A DNA stretch of 64,000 nucleotides from Lujinxingia vulgaris (GCF_007997015.1 NZ_VOSM01000002.1:744001-808000); one strand, 5' to 3'. Positions 53,670 through 62,557 are shown, counted from the first letter of the stretch. The notes: generated by a model not told the origin, from the letters alone. Translations and numbers: made by a program.

Positions 53670-54592
53670 GAACGGGCCCCTTTTTGAAGGAGCGCTACAA
53701 AGAAGCCGCCGCTGTCGTTGTGATGGGGATAGACACGCATGGCGTTTTTGAGCCGGGGATCGAAGGATTCTCCCTGCCACTCTATCAGACCCGGAGCGCT
53801 ATGAAAGCCCGGGATGCGTGTGGGAAGGACGTCGAAGTCGCCAAGCTCCGGGTCGTTGAGGCAGGCGTGGATGACGGCCTCGTTTTCTTCCGGGGCGTAG
53901 GTGCAGGTGGCGTAGGCGATCAGGCCGCCGGGGCGGCAGAGATCGAGGGCGCGCTTGAGGATGGCCTGCTGGACGCGGCTCATACGGCTGAGTTCGGCGG
54001 GGCGGGCGGCGCCCACGCGCGGGTTTTTGCGGGAGGTACCCTCGCAGGAGCAGGGGACATCGGCCAGGATGCGGTCGAAGCTCCCGAGGTCGGCCGGGAG
54101 GTTGGCCGCGTCGTGGCAGATGAGCGAGGCGTTGAAGACGCCCAGGCGGTCGAGCACCCGGCTGACGGCGCGCATGCGTCGGTAGTCGCGGTCGTTGGCG
54201 ATGAGCGTGCCGGTGTTTTGCATCGCGACGGCGATCTGCGCCGTTTTGTTGCCCGGTGCCGCGCAGGTGTCGAGGAGGCGCTCGCCAGGCTGCGGATCGA
54301 GCACGGTCACCGGCAGGAGTGAGACTTCTTCCTGCACGTGGTAGAGCCCGGCGGCGTACTCAAAACGGGTGCCCGGACTCAACGCAGGGTCGAGCAGGTA
54401 GGTGCCCGGACGCCAGCTTCGCGGCTGGAAGTCGATGCCGTGGGAGCCAAAGGATGCTTCGAGTTCGGCCGGTGTGATCTTCAGATCGTTGGCCCACACG
54501 CAGAGGGGGAGGGGCCTTGCGAGCGCGGCCTCAAAGGCCTCGAAGTCATCGATGATGTCGCGGTAGCGCGAGAAGTCGGGGATGGCGTTCAT
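53666..54592 (-). CDS. RsmB/RsmF/NSUN-family RNA (cytosine-C5) methyltransferase
   Basis: The 308-residue protein has the SAM site DTCAAPGNKT (108-117) and the two catalytic cysteines of m5C RNA methyltransferases: Cys181 in a PC motif (ADVPCSCEGT) and Cys230 in a TC motif (YATCTYAPEENE). Cys230 forms the covalent bond to the base in the family mechanism. It has no N-terminal NusB-like region (so not RsmB) and no C-terminal PUA part, which is supplied by the next gene. The rRNA or tRNA target is unknown. It is coupled to maf and the PUA-like gene by ATGA overlaps. Confidence 0.93.
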   Translation of the reverse strand: MNAIPDFSRYRDIIDDFEAFEAALARPLPLCVWANDLKITPAELEASFGSHGIDFQPRSWRPGTYLLDPALSPGTRFEYAAGLYHVQEEVSLLPVTVLDPQPGERLLDTCAAPGNKTAQIAVAMQNTGTLIANDRDYRRMRAVSRVLDRLGVFNASLICHDAANLPADLGSFDRILADVPCSCEGTSRKNPRVGAARPAELSRMSRVQQAILKRALDLCRPGGLIAYATCTYAPEENEAVIHACLNDPELGDFDVLPTRIPGFHSAPGLIEWQGESFDPRLKNAMRVYPHHNDSGGFFVALLQKGARS

Positions 54593-55182
54593 AGCTTCTC
54601 AAGGTAGCCGGCCTGGTCGAGCAGCGACCAGACGCGGGTCAGGGGCAGGCCGATGATGGCGGTGAAGTCGTCGCCACGGGCGGCCTCAAAGAGGCGGATG
54701 CCGCCGGCTTCAATGCGGTAGGAGCCGGCGCAGAAGAGCGGTTGGTCGGCCTCGACGTAGGCGCGGGCCTGGGGCTCGGTGAGCGGTCGCATGACCATCT
54801 CGAAGGCACACTCCGAGGCCAGCTCTGCGCCGTCGGGGGTGCGCAGCGCGATCGCCGTGATCAACCGGTGGGTCTTTCCCTGCAACGCCATCAGCTGGGC
54901 CACGGCGCGCTCGGCGGTGGCGGGTTTTTGAAAGATCTGCTGATCGAGGGCGATGACCTGATCGGCGCCCAGCACATAGGCGTCCGGGTAGTCTTCAGCC
55001 ACTCGTCGCGCTTTATGCAGGGCCAGGCGCGCGGCCATCGTCGCGGGGGCCTCATCGGGAATGCGCGCCTCGTCGATGTGCGCGGCGCAGGCCTCAAAGG
55101 GAAGGCCCAGGCGCTGCAGAAGTTCGATCTTGTAGGCCGACTCGGTGGCCAAAATCAGCGTGTGGGGAGAGGAATGTGCCAT
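54589..55182 (-). CDS. maf: Maf-like nucleotide pyrophosphatase
   Basis: Hydrolyses non-canonical nucleoside triphosphates (dTTP/UTP or m7GTP type) to monophosphates, preventing misincorporation. The 197 residues show LILATESAYKIELLQRLGL (the SxxR-like substrate loop is here ESAYK), DEARIPDEAP, ADQVIALDQQIFQKP and GSYRIEAGGIRLFEAARGDD (active-site loop); all are Maf signatures. The Arg usually seen in the first loop is a Lys. First gene of a coupled operon with the NSUN methyltransferase, PUA-like protein and pseudokinase (4-base overlap). Confidence 0.92.
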   Translation of the reverse strand: MAHSSPHTLILATESAYKIELLQRLGLPFEACAAHIDEARIPDEAPATMAARLALHKARRVAEDYPDAYVLGADQVIALDQQIFQKPATAERAVAQLMALQGKTHRLITAIALRTPDGAELASECAFEMVMRPLTEPQARAYVEADQPLFCAGSYRIEAGGIRLFEAARGDDFTAIIGLPLTRVWSLLDQAGYLEKL

Positions 55183-55290
55183 GGGATGTTTGACCGAAGG
55201 TGGCGTGTTAGACCATCAGAACGTACGTGCGTCCGGCATCGTTCCGCCGGCGAGCTGAGCTATCTAAATCAGGAAAAAAGGAGGAGCGCC

Positions 55291-55578
55291 GTGAGCGATC
55301 CACAGACGATGATCGACCGACTCAACGCCATGCACACCTTTCCGGGGCCATTTCTATTTAAGGTCATTGGCGAGAATGAGCCGACCTTTGTGAGCCGGGT
55401 GGTGCAGGCGGCCGTCAACGCGATCGGTGGTGAGGCCGAGCTGGACATCGAGACCCGCGAGAGCGGCAAGGGCAACCACGTGGCGGTGACGCTCTCGGCA
55501 CAGGTGCAGGACCCGCAGATGGTGCTCGAAGTCTACGAGCTTTTGCGGGCCGTGCAGGGCGTGCGTTTTATGATGTGA
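55291..55578 (+). CDS. DUF493 (YbeD-like) small protein
   Basis: The 95-residue protein starts at a GTG with a near-perfect AAGGAGGAG upstream. It reads IDRLNAMHTFPGPFLFKVIGENEP, then VTLSAQVQDPQMVLEVYELLRAVQGVRFMM, matching the DUF493/YbeD family, a ferredoxin-like ACT-type fold of unknown function. An upstream open frame makes the gene look much longer (from 54742), but that region is antisense to maf. Stands alone on the plus strand. Confidence 0.85.
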   Translation: MSDPQTMIDRLNAMHTFPGPFLFKVIGENEPTFVSRVVQAAVNAIGGEAELDIETRESGKGNHVAVTLSAQVQDPQMVLEVYELLRAVQGVRFMM

Positions 55579-55589
55579 GCAGGAGGGGA

Positions 55590-56747
55590 TCAGTCGAGCA
55601 GCTCGACGGGCGCATCGGAGCGCCGGGGGGCGGGCTCTTCGGAGGGGGCGATCTCCTCTTCGCTGCCCGAGGAGAGCACGTCCCAGGCGTAAAGACCTCC
55701 GCCGGCCAGCAGAGAGACGGCCGCGCCGATCCAAAGGCCGTTGGCGGTGCGTTGCTGGGAGATGCCGGTGTCGAGAAGTTCGCGATTGACGCCGCCGAAG
55801 GTGTTTTGCTGCTGCTCAAGCGCGTCATAGGTCGCGCTGGCCTGCATGCCCACGATGGCGGCGGCTGCGCCCAGCGCAACGCCCACTCCGCCCAGGCCCA
55901 GCGCCGCACTCTGCCGAGGGTTGGAGAAGATGCCTCCCTGGTCCATCGCCGAGGCGGGGATGAAGAGGGTGAGGGTCTCATCGGCCGGGATCTCGACGCT
56001 CTCCGAAAAGTCGGCGCCGCCGCCGCGGATGGCGAAGGCGGTGGTGCCCGCCTCAACCTCAACGGGGCGTTGCAGGGGAAGGGCGTAGCTCTGGCCGCCG
56101 ACCACAAGCGCGGCGCCGGAGAGGTCACTCTGGACCATCAGCCGGCCGGTCTGCATGGTGGCGCGCAGGGTCATGGCGAGCTCTTCGCGCTGGCGAGCTT
56201 CCAGGGTGATGATCTGGCGGGCCTGATCGAAGTCGGGGAGGCTGGCCACCAGGGTGTAGGTGCCCGGCGCAAGGTCGAGCTCGCAGGGGGCGTTGCAGCG
56301 CTCCTCGGTCTCTTCGACGAGGATGGTGGCGCCCTCGGGGGAGGTCGTCACGTTGAGGGTCGCCATCGACGCGGCGATGGCCTGCTGGATCTCAATGACC
56401 GTGTCGGCGACCTCGCCGGCGTTGGGAGCACCCGGGAGTTCGGAGAGGTAGCGCTGGAAGTAGGCCTCGGCCTCAGTGAGTATGCCCGCCAGACGGTAGG
56501 CCTGGCCGACGTTGTAGAGCAGCTCGGAGCGTCCGGAGAGCTCGTAGGACTCTAAGAAGGCCTCGGCCGCCTTTTCAAACTCGTCGTTATCGTAGAAGGC
56601 GCGTCCTTCCATGAAGCGCTCGCGGGCCTGCTCCAGCGTGTCTTGAGCAAAGGCCGGGGCCGGAAGCGCCAGCGAGAGCGAGAGAGGCAACGCGCAGGCA
56701 ACGAGCAGCCCTTTGAAGGTGCGGGTATGTGAAGACGAGGTAGCCAT
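55590..56747 (-). CDS. Exported TPR-PEGA protein with C-terminal hydrophobic pair, kinase-linked (second copy)
   Basis: From the ATG at 56747 it has 385 residues. Signal peptide (SLSLALPAPAFAQ), TPR-like hairpins (EFEKAAEAFLESYELS, LTEAEAYFQRYLSELP), a PEGA domain (NVTTSPEGATI...APGTYTLVASLPDF), and two hydrophobic helices enclosing a ~40-residue loop, with an acidic tail. The same plan occurs in the protein encoded at 35047-36036, also beside a kinase. It follows the kinase gene by 40 bases on the same strand, so they are probably co-transcribed. Envelope location is inferred. Confidence 0.82.
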   Translation of the reverse strand: MATSSSHTRTFKGLLVACALPLSLSLALPAPAFAQDTLEQARERFMEGRAFYDNDEFEKAAEAFLESYELSGRSELLYNVGQAYRLAGILTEAEAYFQRYLSELPGAPNAGEVADTVIEIQQAIAASMATLNVTTSPEGATILVEETEERCNAPCELDLAPGTYTLVASLPDFDQARQIITLEARQREELAMTLRATMQTGRLMVQSDLSGAALVVGGQSYALPLQRPVEVEAGTTAFAIRGGGADFSESVEIPADETLTLFIPASAMDQGGIFSNPRQSAALGLGGVGVALGAAAAIVGMQASATYDALEQQQNTFGGVNRELLDTGISQQRTANGLWIGAAVSLLAGGGLYAWDVLSSGSEEEIAPSEEPAPRRSDAPVELLD

Positions 56748-56787
56748 AGAGTTCTCAGCCTTGAGGGCTTTGCAAAGACGCGGAAGA

Positions 56788-58695
56788 TTAAAACGCGAAG
56801 GGGTCGATGATGTCGTCGCGCTCGGGTTCGGGCTCAGGCTCGGGGGCCTTCTCTTTCTTCTTTTTGGGGCGAGGCGGCGGATCGCGCTGAGGCTCGGGCT
56901 CGGGTTCAGGCTCCGGCTCGACCTGCGGTTCGGGTTCGACCTCGCGCCGCCGCTCCTTTCGCCGGGGCTGAGGCTCGGGCTCGGGTTCAGGCTCCGGATC
57001 GTTGGCCGCGGCAACTTCGTCGGAAGATGCCTCGTCGCCGGCGTCGCTGAGGGCGGTCAGCTCTAGATCGACGTCGTTGTCTTCGCGGGGGGCATAGCGA
57101 AAGCCGACCTCCTCGTAACCCTCGAGTTTGAGCTCGTAGAGCGAGGTCTCATCGGAGACGGGGAGCTCCAGTGTAATCGGGGTGATGCCGATGAGTTCGC
57201 CATCCTGGAAGACGCGGGCCCCCTCCGGGATGGTGGTCATGCGCAGGGTCGCGATCGCTTCGGGAGCGACTGCTTCCGGGGAAGTTTCGGGGGTGTTTTC
57301 GGTCGCCGCGCTGTCGTCGGCGCGCACGATGGCGTCGGCGGGGATGGCGCTGCGCGGGTCGGGGGCCTGCGATTCCTGTCCGCCGTTCATGACGACGAGC
57401 ACCAGCAAGATCACGACCACAAGACTCATCACGGCGGCGGCGATGGCTGCCGGAGGGATCTTTTTGCCCGCCTTTGCCGGGGCTGCCTGCGCCGGCGCTG
57501 CCGGGCCGCCGGCGGCGGGGAACTCCCCGGTGTCGGCGGCGCTGGTGGTCGCGCGCATCGGCTGCGAGAAGCCCGCCTGGGCCTGGTGGGCGGCCATCTG
57601 TGCGTGGAAGGCCGGCGCGCCCACGTCGACGGTGTCGCGTTCATCTTCGGCGCCGGCCGCCACCGAGGGGTCGGCTGAGGCGTGCTGGCCGGTGTTCAGG
57701 GAGACGCCGGCCGGGGTGTGCGGCGCGATCATGCCCGGGCCGCTGGCCGGACGCGCTTCTTCGGCTCCTGGCGAGAAGTTCTCGTCGATGAAGCGGCTGA
57801 GGCGGTTGACGGTGTAGCCCGGCGCAACCTGGTGGAGCGCCCGATCGAGATCTTGCTTTGCGGAGTAGCCGTCCTGGTAGCGCTTGTCGGGATCGCGCTC
57901 CAGCAACTTCATCACGACTTGATCGACGACCTCGGGCACCTGCGGGTTGAGGATGCGCGGAGGGGTGATCTCCTTGGACATGATGTTGTTGTAGATCTGA
58001 AACTCATTGTCGCCTTCAAAGGGCAGGCGATTGGTGAGCATCTTGTAGATGATAATACCGGCGGCGAAGAGGTCGGCGCGGCCGTCGATGTCGCTGGTGT
58101 TGGCCTGCTCGGGCGCCATGTAGAGGAGCTTGCCTTTGATGACGCCGTGCTGGGTGTGGCTCTCTTTGACAGCGGCCTTGGCCACGCCGAAGTCGATGAT
58201 TTTGACGTCGCCCGCGTAGCTTAAGAGCACGTTGTGGGGGCTGACGTCGCGGTGCACGATCTTGAGCGGGTTGCCCTGCTCGTCGGTCTTGGAGTGGGCG
58301 ACGTGCAGGCCGGCGCAGATGCTCGAGCCGATGTAGACGGCGTGGGGCACCGGCACGGTCTGGCCGCGGCGGGCCATGCCCTTGATGATGTGGGCCAGGT
58401 CGACGCCGTGGATGTACTCCATGGCGATGTAATAGGTGTCGTCGATGCATCCCAGGTCGTAGACCTGCGCGATGTTGAAGTGGTTGATGCTGACGATGAT
58501 GTTGGCCTCGTCGATGAGCATCGTGATGAACTCATCGTTTTCGGCCAGGTGAGGCAGGATCTTTTTGATGGCGACGGTTTTTTCAAATCCGCCGATGCCC
58601 GGCATGGTTGCCCGATAGATCTCGGCCATGCCGCCGCGCGCCACCAGCTGGTGCAGCGTGTAGGGGCCGAACTTTTGGGGGAACTTAGCAGCCAT
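56788..58695 (-). CDS. Membrane-anchored Ser/Thr protein kinase with PEGA domain and Pro/Glu-Lys tail
   Basis: Hanks-type kinase of 635 residues. The kinase domain (about 10-300) has VAIKK with Lys44, HRDVSPHN at 148-155 and DFG at 168-170, so it should be active. A long Ala/Pro-rich linker leads to one transmembrane helix (about 413-437) and a PEGA domain (about 482-548). After that comes an unusual ~70-residue tail of PEPEPEP and RRKERRR/PKKKKEK blocks ending DIIDPFAF, predicted outside the membrane. Kinase followed 40 bases downstream by its TPR-PEGA partner. Confidence 0.93.
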   Translation of the reverse strand: MAAKFPQKFGPYTLHQLVARGGMAEIYRATMPGIGGFEKTVAIKKILPHLAENDEFITMLIDEANIIVSINHFNIAQVYDLGCIDDTYYIAMEYIHGVDLAHIIKGMARRGQTVPVPHAVYIGSSICAGLHVAHSKTDEQGNPLKIVHRDVSPHNVLLSYAGDVKIIDFGVAKAAVKESHTQHGVIKGKLLYMAPEQANTSDIDGRADLFAAGIIIYKMLTNRLPFEGDNEFQIYNNIMSKEITPPRILNPQVPEVVDQVVMKLLERDPDKRYQDGYSAKQDLDRALHQVAPGYTVNRLSRFIDENFSPGAEEARPASGPGMIAPHTPAGVSLNTGQHASADPSVAAGAEDERDTVDVGAPAFHAQMAAHQAQAGFSQPMRATTSAADTGEFPAAGGPAAPAQAAPAKAGKKIPPAAIAAAVMSLVVVILLVLVVMNGGQESQAPDPRSAIPADAIVRADDSAATENTPETSPEAVAPEAIATLRMTTIPEGARVFQDGELIGITPITLELPVSDETSLYELKLEGYEEVGFRYAPREDNDVDLELTALSDAGDEASSDEVAAANDPEPEPEPEPQPRRKERRREVEPEPQVEPEPEPEPEPQRDPPPRPKKKKEKAPEPEPEPERDDIIDPFAF

Positions 58696-58783
58696 AAACG
58701 GACCATCCCTTTGCGCGGTGACCGAACCTGGAGAGCGCTCCCTTTAAAGCGGCCAGCTTATGCCGGTCGGCCGGCGGGAGAAC

Positions 58784-58858
58784 CCTCGCTGCTTCTTACC
58801 ACAGGGGCGGCGTGGGGCCAAAGGCAGCGAGGGCGCGATCGGGCGCATCGAAGCGCCC
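58784..58858 (-). other. Two hairpins after the TSP3 lipoprotein gene
   Basis: On the minus strand, a 6-bp stem (58841-58846 with 58853-58858) lies immediately after the lipoprotein stop. A second, 10-bp perfect stem (58824-58833 with 58784-58793) follows. Neither has a T-run. They fill the gap before the kinase gene and may be a terminator pair. Confidence 0.35.
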
Positions 58859-61759
58859 TTAAGGGGCGAGTTGCAGCTCGACGACCGGGTCGTCGAAGGC
58901 CCCGGCGGGTAGATAGCGCAGTTTGGGGAGCAAGGCGTTGGGGGAGTTGACCCAGAGCATCGCGGGGTTGTCATCGCCACTGGCGGCGAAGACGAGCTGT
59001 CGGGGGGACGTGCGGTTGATGCTCGCGGCGTTGATATCTTCAAAACGCCCGGGCAGCGTCACAGGCCCGAAGGTATACGAGAAGTAGGTGCCGCTGAAGC
59101 TGAACTCACCGACGACCGTTGCGCCCTCATCGTCCTGCCAGGTTGTGACGAAGCGCGAGGCGCTGGCCGGGTGATGCAGGCCCTGTGCGCCGGCCGGGAT
59201 GGCGTTGAGCAGCACAGGTTGAGGCGACTCCGCGCTCAGGTCGATGCCGTAGGTCAGCGCGCACTCGCGGCAGTCGCTGTCGTAGGCGTTGAAGATCAGG
59301 ATGCTCCCGCTCTGCGAGGACTCCCAGATGTGGTCGATGCCCGAGAAGACGGTGGTCACGTCCACGTCCGGGTCGATGCGGATCTGGGAGATGCGCCAGC
59401 GGCCGGTGTCACCAAACGCCTGCTGGGTGGCGACGTAGCTGCCGGGGGCGTCGACACCATCTTCGACAATGTTGATCGAGCGCAATGCGGCGCCGACATT
59501 TCGCTCAAAGAGGAAGGTGTCGTTGACCAGATCGTAGACCCCGAAGGACTCGGTCTGGCCGGGGGCGTCGGTCAGAAAGCTCACGAAGCGGCCGCTGGGG
59601 CTGACGCGCAGACCGTGGGGGTTGATGGTGGCAGGGATGTCCAGCGCTGCTGCAGCCGAGGCGTCGGCCGTGGGAGCGCGGTGCAGGGTGCGGGTGCCGT
59701 CATCGCCTTCAGTCATGAAGATGATCTCGCGTGCCGACGGGGTGTCCAGGGGCAGGAAGGGGTTGGAGTCGAGTCCGCGCTCGCTGCCGTCGGGCGATCC
59801 GTCGGCATCGGCGTCGCCGGTCCAGGTGTTTTTGAGGCCGTTGTTCGACGAGTCCCGGGGGAAGGGATCGTAGCGGTCGGCGATGCCATCACCGTCGGTG
59901 TCAGGGTCATCGCCGTCGGGGGTGCCGTCGTTATCGGCGTCCATCGACATGTCGATGGTCTGCGGGTCGGCGCCATCTTCGCCGGGGATGATGAGCACAT
60001 CGGAGCCGTTGATGATGCGGTCGCCGTCGATGTCGTCGTCGCACACATCACCAAATCCGTTGCCGTCGAGGTCCAGCTGATCGGCGTTGGCGCTGGTGGG
60101 GCAGTTGTCGAGGAGGTCGCCCACGCCGTCTTCGTCGGCATCGATCGCCGCGGTGATCGGGTGGCAGCTGAAGTAGAGCTCGCGCACCTCAATCTGGTCC
60201 GGCGCATCTTCGGGGCGGCCCACGACGCCCAGCCCTAGCGCGCGGGGCAGGACGTAAACCTGCACGCCGGTCAGCCCCTCAAAGAGCTCGGGGATGTCGT
60301 AGTCCGCCCGACGCTGGAAGCTCGACCCGTTGATCTTCGCGGCGCGGCCGTTGTTGCGATCGAAGATGTAGAGCTGGTCGGCAGCTGCCGGGAAGGCGAT
60401 GGGATCGAAGTTCGAGATGTCTTCGGCGAGGTCTTCCTCGCCGACCACCGGAACGGCCGGCCAGGTGGAGGGGATCGTGGTGCGAGTGACCGATGAGGTG
60501 CCGCCGTTCGGGGAGATCCCGGCCGTGCTCACCTCGCGCGTAGCGCTGTCGAATTGGGCGATCACCGCACGATCGTAAGGCGTGGGGATCACCTGGTAAG
60601 GCGCGCTGGCGTCGAGGTCGGAGACCGAGCCCGTGAGGCTCACGCGACCATCGCGCTGGATTTGAAGGAGGAAAAGAGAGCTGCTGTCCGGGGTGGTGCC
60701 CAGGCCGACGACAACGCCAGAGGGCATCATCATTGCGCTCATTGTGCTGAGGTTGGCGCCGAAGGGCGTCTCCGGGCCGAAGGCGCCATCGGGCATCACC
60801 GTGAGCCAGCTGCCGGACTTGCGATCCGAGAGGGGGCTGTGGCCCGGGCTGATCAGCGTGTAGCGCCCGCCGACCTGGGTCACCGAGCGGGAGACGCCCG
60901 CGTAAGCAAGGTCGGCGTACTCGCTCCAGGTGCTCGCTGCGCGGTCGAGCACGGCTGCGGTCGAGGCACGGGTCGGATCGTCGCTGTTGCTCAGCAGGAC
61001 AAGCTGACGATCGTAGATCGCCTGCGGCACGCTGAGTTGGCCCGGGGGCAGGGCGACGCGCGGGTAGATGATCAGGCCGTCTGTAGCGTCGGGGTGACAG
61101 GTGGGCTCGTCGCTGCAGGCGTCGCCCAGCCCGTCGCCGTTGCTGTCGAGCTGGGTCGGGTTGACGTCATCAGGACAGTTGTCGATGGCGTCGGTGACGC
61201 CGTCATCGTCGCTGTCGACAAGGCAGGCGCGATCGAGTCGGACGTCGCTGTTGCCGGCGGCCAGGCCAGATTGCTGCAGGTACACACAGCTCAAATCGTC
61301 GCGGCCCACATTGTGGGCGTCGCAGCTCTGGCGATCATCGCACGAGGGCACGCAGAGGTTCTCGGCGCCGACCTCCGAGCAGAAGAACCCTGTGGAGCAG
61401 GCATCTTCGTCGCTGAAATCGCAGGGCGTCAGGCAAACGTTGCTGCGGCAGACCCCATTGCCGGCGCACTCATCGTCGCTCGCGCAGACGCTTCCCGGCT
61501 CGCCATCGCCCGGGGGCACGTCAGTGTCGCCACCGTCGGGATCTTCGGCGTCGATGTCGCTGTCGCTGTCGACATCCGCGCCGACGTCGGTGCCGGTGTC
61601 TCCGGGGAGGTCGGTGTCGTCGAGCAGGCCGGTTTCACCCGCGGTGAAGCCGTCGAAATCCATCATGCAGCCGGTCGATGTGCTGCACAGAAGAAGGAGG
61701 GCGAGCGCGGTCAGGCCGGGAGCCTGGCGAGCGCGTCGGAGCGTCGAGACGTTCTTCAT
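58859..61759 (-). CDS. Large lipoprotein with thrombospondin type-3 repeats and beta-propeller-like domain
   Basis: The 966-residue protein has a signal and lipobox (STSTGC, Cys31), then an Asp/Gly-rich stalk (about 32-85), a Cys-rich section with CASDDECAGNGVCRSNVC (EGF/Dickkopf-like), and thrombospondin type-3 repeats (DSDDDGVTDAIDNCPDD, and again DADEDGVGDLLDNCP, DMDADNDGTPDGDDP). These bind Ca2+. The rest is beta-rich with recurring FVSFLTDA- and YVATQ-like strands, resembling TolB-type propeller blades. It should sit on the outer membrane, facing outward or periplasmic. Common in Myxococcota; function unknown. It is the last minus-strand gene here. Confidence 0.83.
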   Translation of the reverse strand: MKNVSTLRRARQAPGLTALALLLLCSTSTGCMMDFDGFTAGETGLLDDTDLPGDTGTDVGADVDSDSDIDAEDPDGGDTDVPPGDGEPGSVCASDDECAGNGVCRSNVCLTPCDFSDEDACSTGFFCSEVGAENLCVPSCDDRQSCDAHNVGRDDLSCVYLQQSGLAAGNSDVRLDRACLVDSDDDGVTDAIDNCPDDVNPTQLDSNGDGLGDACSDEPTCHPDATDGLIIYPRVALPPGQLSVPQAIYDRQLVLLSNSDDPTRASTAAVLDRAASTWSEYADLAYAGVSRSVTQVGGRYTLISPGHSPLSDRKSGSWLTVMPDGAFGPETPFGANLSTMSAMMMPSGVVVGLGTTPDSSSLFLLQIQRDGRVSLTGSVSDLDASAPYQVIPTPYDRAVIAQFDSATREVSTAGISPNGGTSSVTRTTIPSTWPAVPVVGEEDLAEDISNFDPIAFPAAADQLYIFDRNNGRAAKINGSSFQRRADYDIPELFEGLTGVQVYVLPRALGLGVVGRPEDAPDQIEVRELYFSCHPITAAIDADEDGVGDLLDNCPTSANADQLDLDGNGFGDVCDDDIDGDRIINGSDVLIIPGEDGADPQTIDMSMDADNDGTPDGDDPDTDGDGIADRYDPFPRDSSNNGLKNTWTGDADADGSPDGSERGLDSNPFLPLDTPSAREIIFMTEGDDGTRTLHRAPTADASAAAALDIPATINPHGLRVSPSGRFVSFLTDAPGQTESFGVYDLVNDTFLFERNVGAALRSINIVEDGVDAPGSYVATQQAFGDTGRWRISQIRIDPDVDVTTVFSGIDHIWESSQSGSILIFNAYDSDCRECALTYGIDLSAESPQPVLLNAIPAGAQGLHHPASASRFVTTWQDDEGATVVGEFSFSGTYFSYTFGPVTLPGRFEDINAASINRTSPRQLVFAASGDDNPAMLWVNSPNALLPKLRYLPAGAFDDPVVELQLAP

Positions 61760-62032
61760 GGTAGGCCGGGAGTGGGGTGCTCGAACGGGGCTTGAGCGCG
61801 TGTGAGCGCGCCCCGCGCGGGCGTTTATGGAGTCGGGGAGACGTTAACACAACGCAAAAAAACTTTGCAACTAAGTCCCTCTTTACCGGCCACCGAAGCG
61901 GGGGTCTGGGACCCCGACGCAAAAGGTTGCGAATTCTAGCGATAACAGGGTGTGGTCGGGGCGGTGGCCCTCGTGTGCGCTGTGCTGGCCAGGGGAGACT
62001 GCAAGAAGTTCAATCTTATCAAGGGGAAAGCG
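61760..62032. other. Divergent intergenic region upstream of TSP3 lipoprotein gene
   Basis: About 270 bases with no gene. The patch at 61840-61880 (including CAAAAAAACTTTGCAAC) is notably AT-rich and probably holds a promoter, but no -35/-10 pair is clear enough to call. Confidence 0.4.
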
Positions 62033-62479
62033 ATGCGAGGTGTGATGCGTAGGATCTGGGGAGGGCACCGTCGGGATCGTCGACCGAAAGCGGTTGTCCT
62101 GAGTGCTGCGGCGCAAACGCGGAGGGCGGAGCTTGTGATCTGGTTCTCACCGGGCAGCGAGCGGCCGCCGGGGAGAGTGGGGGATTTATGGTGGCATCGG
62201 CCGCTGAGCCTTGACGAGTTGGCGCTCGTGCTGCGTTTTGTGGCGCGCGACGTTCCCACGCCCGAGGTTCATTGCGTGATGTGGCATCCTTCGCGATGGG
62301 CACCTTCGCCGCGAGGGCTGGCGGCGGCCCTGGCCGCGGGGCTGGGAGGGCGCGAGGGCGTCGCGCTCACGCTTGTGGCGCGGGAAGGTTGGGGGCGCTG
62401 GTATGCGAGCCTCAAACGCGAACTTCATCGCGCGGGGGTTGCCGTGGAAGATGCTCGTGACCAAAACACGGACGAGTGA
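62033..62479 (+). CDS. Small basic protein of unknown function
   Basis: From the ATG at 62033 (AAGGGGAAAGCG upstream) it has 148 residues, rich in Arg and Trp. It contains a short beta-like region (AELVIWFSPGSERPPG, LWWHRPLSLDELALVLRFVARDV) and ends with a polar tail. No signal peptide and no recognised family. An earlier in-frame start at 61952 lacks a ribosome-binding site. It precedes an MBL-fold gene with a gap of 78 bases, which is not enough to infer linkage. Confidence 0.5.
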   Translation: MRGVMRRIWGGHRRDRRPKAVVLSAAAQTRRAELVIWFSPGSERPPGRVGDLWWHRPLSLDELALVLRFVARDVPTPEVHCVMWHPSRWAPSPRGLAAALAAGLGGREGVALTLVAREGWGRWYASLKRELHRAGVAVEDARDQNTDE

Positions 62480-62557
62480 GAAGCCTCGATAGAAGCGGGC
62501 CCGGCGCGTGAATAGGCGCGGGAAATGCCTGGCGGACCTCCAATCAGGGAGATGATG

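Noticed and set aside
54742-55290. Long N-terminal extension of the DUF493 gene
   Set aside because: It is antisense to maf, and a GTG at 55291 with a near-perfect ribosome-binding site gives the normal family length.
56800-57010. CRISPR-like or satellite repeat
   Set aside because: The short repeats encode Pro-Glu and Lys/Arg blocks in the kinase tail; there are no spacers.
58441-58695. Loss of catalytic residues in the kinase encoded at 56788-58695
   Set aside because: HRD, DFG and the ATP-binding Lys are all intact, unlike in the 1341-residue protein.
61952-62032. Longer start for the small basic protein
   Set aside because: An ATG at 62033 has a much better ribosome-binding site, and the extra residues look non-coding.
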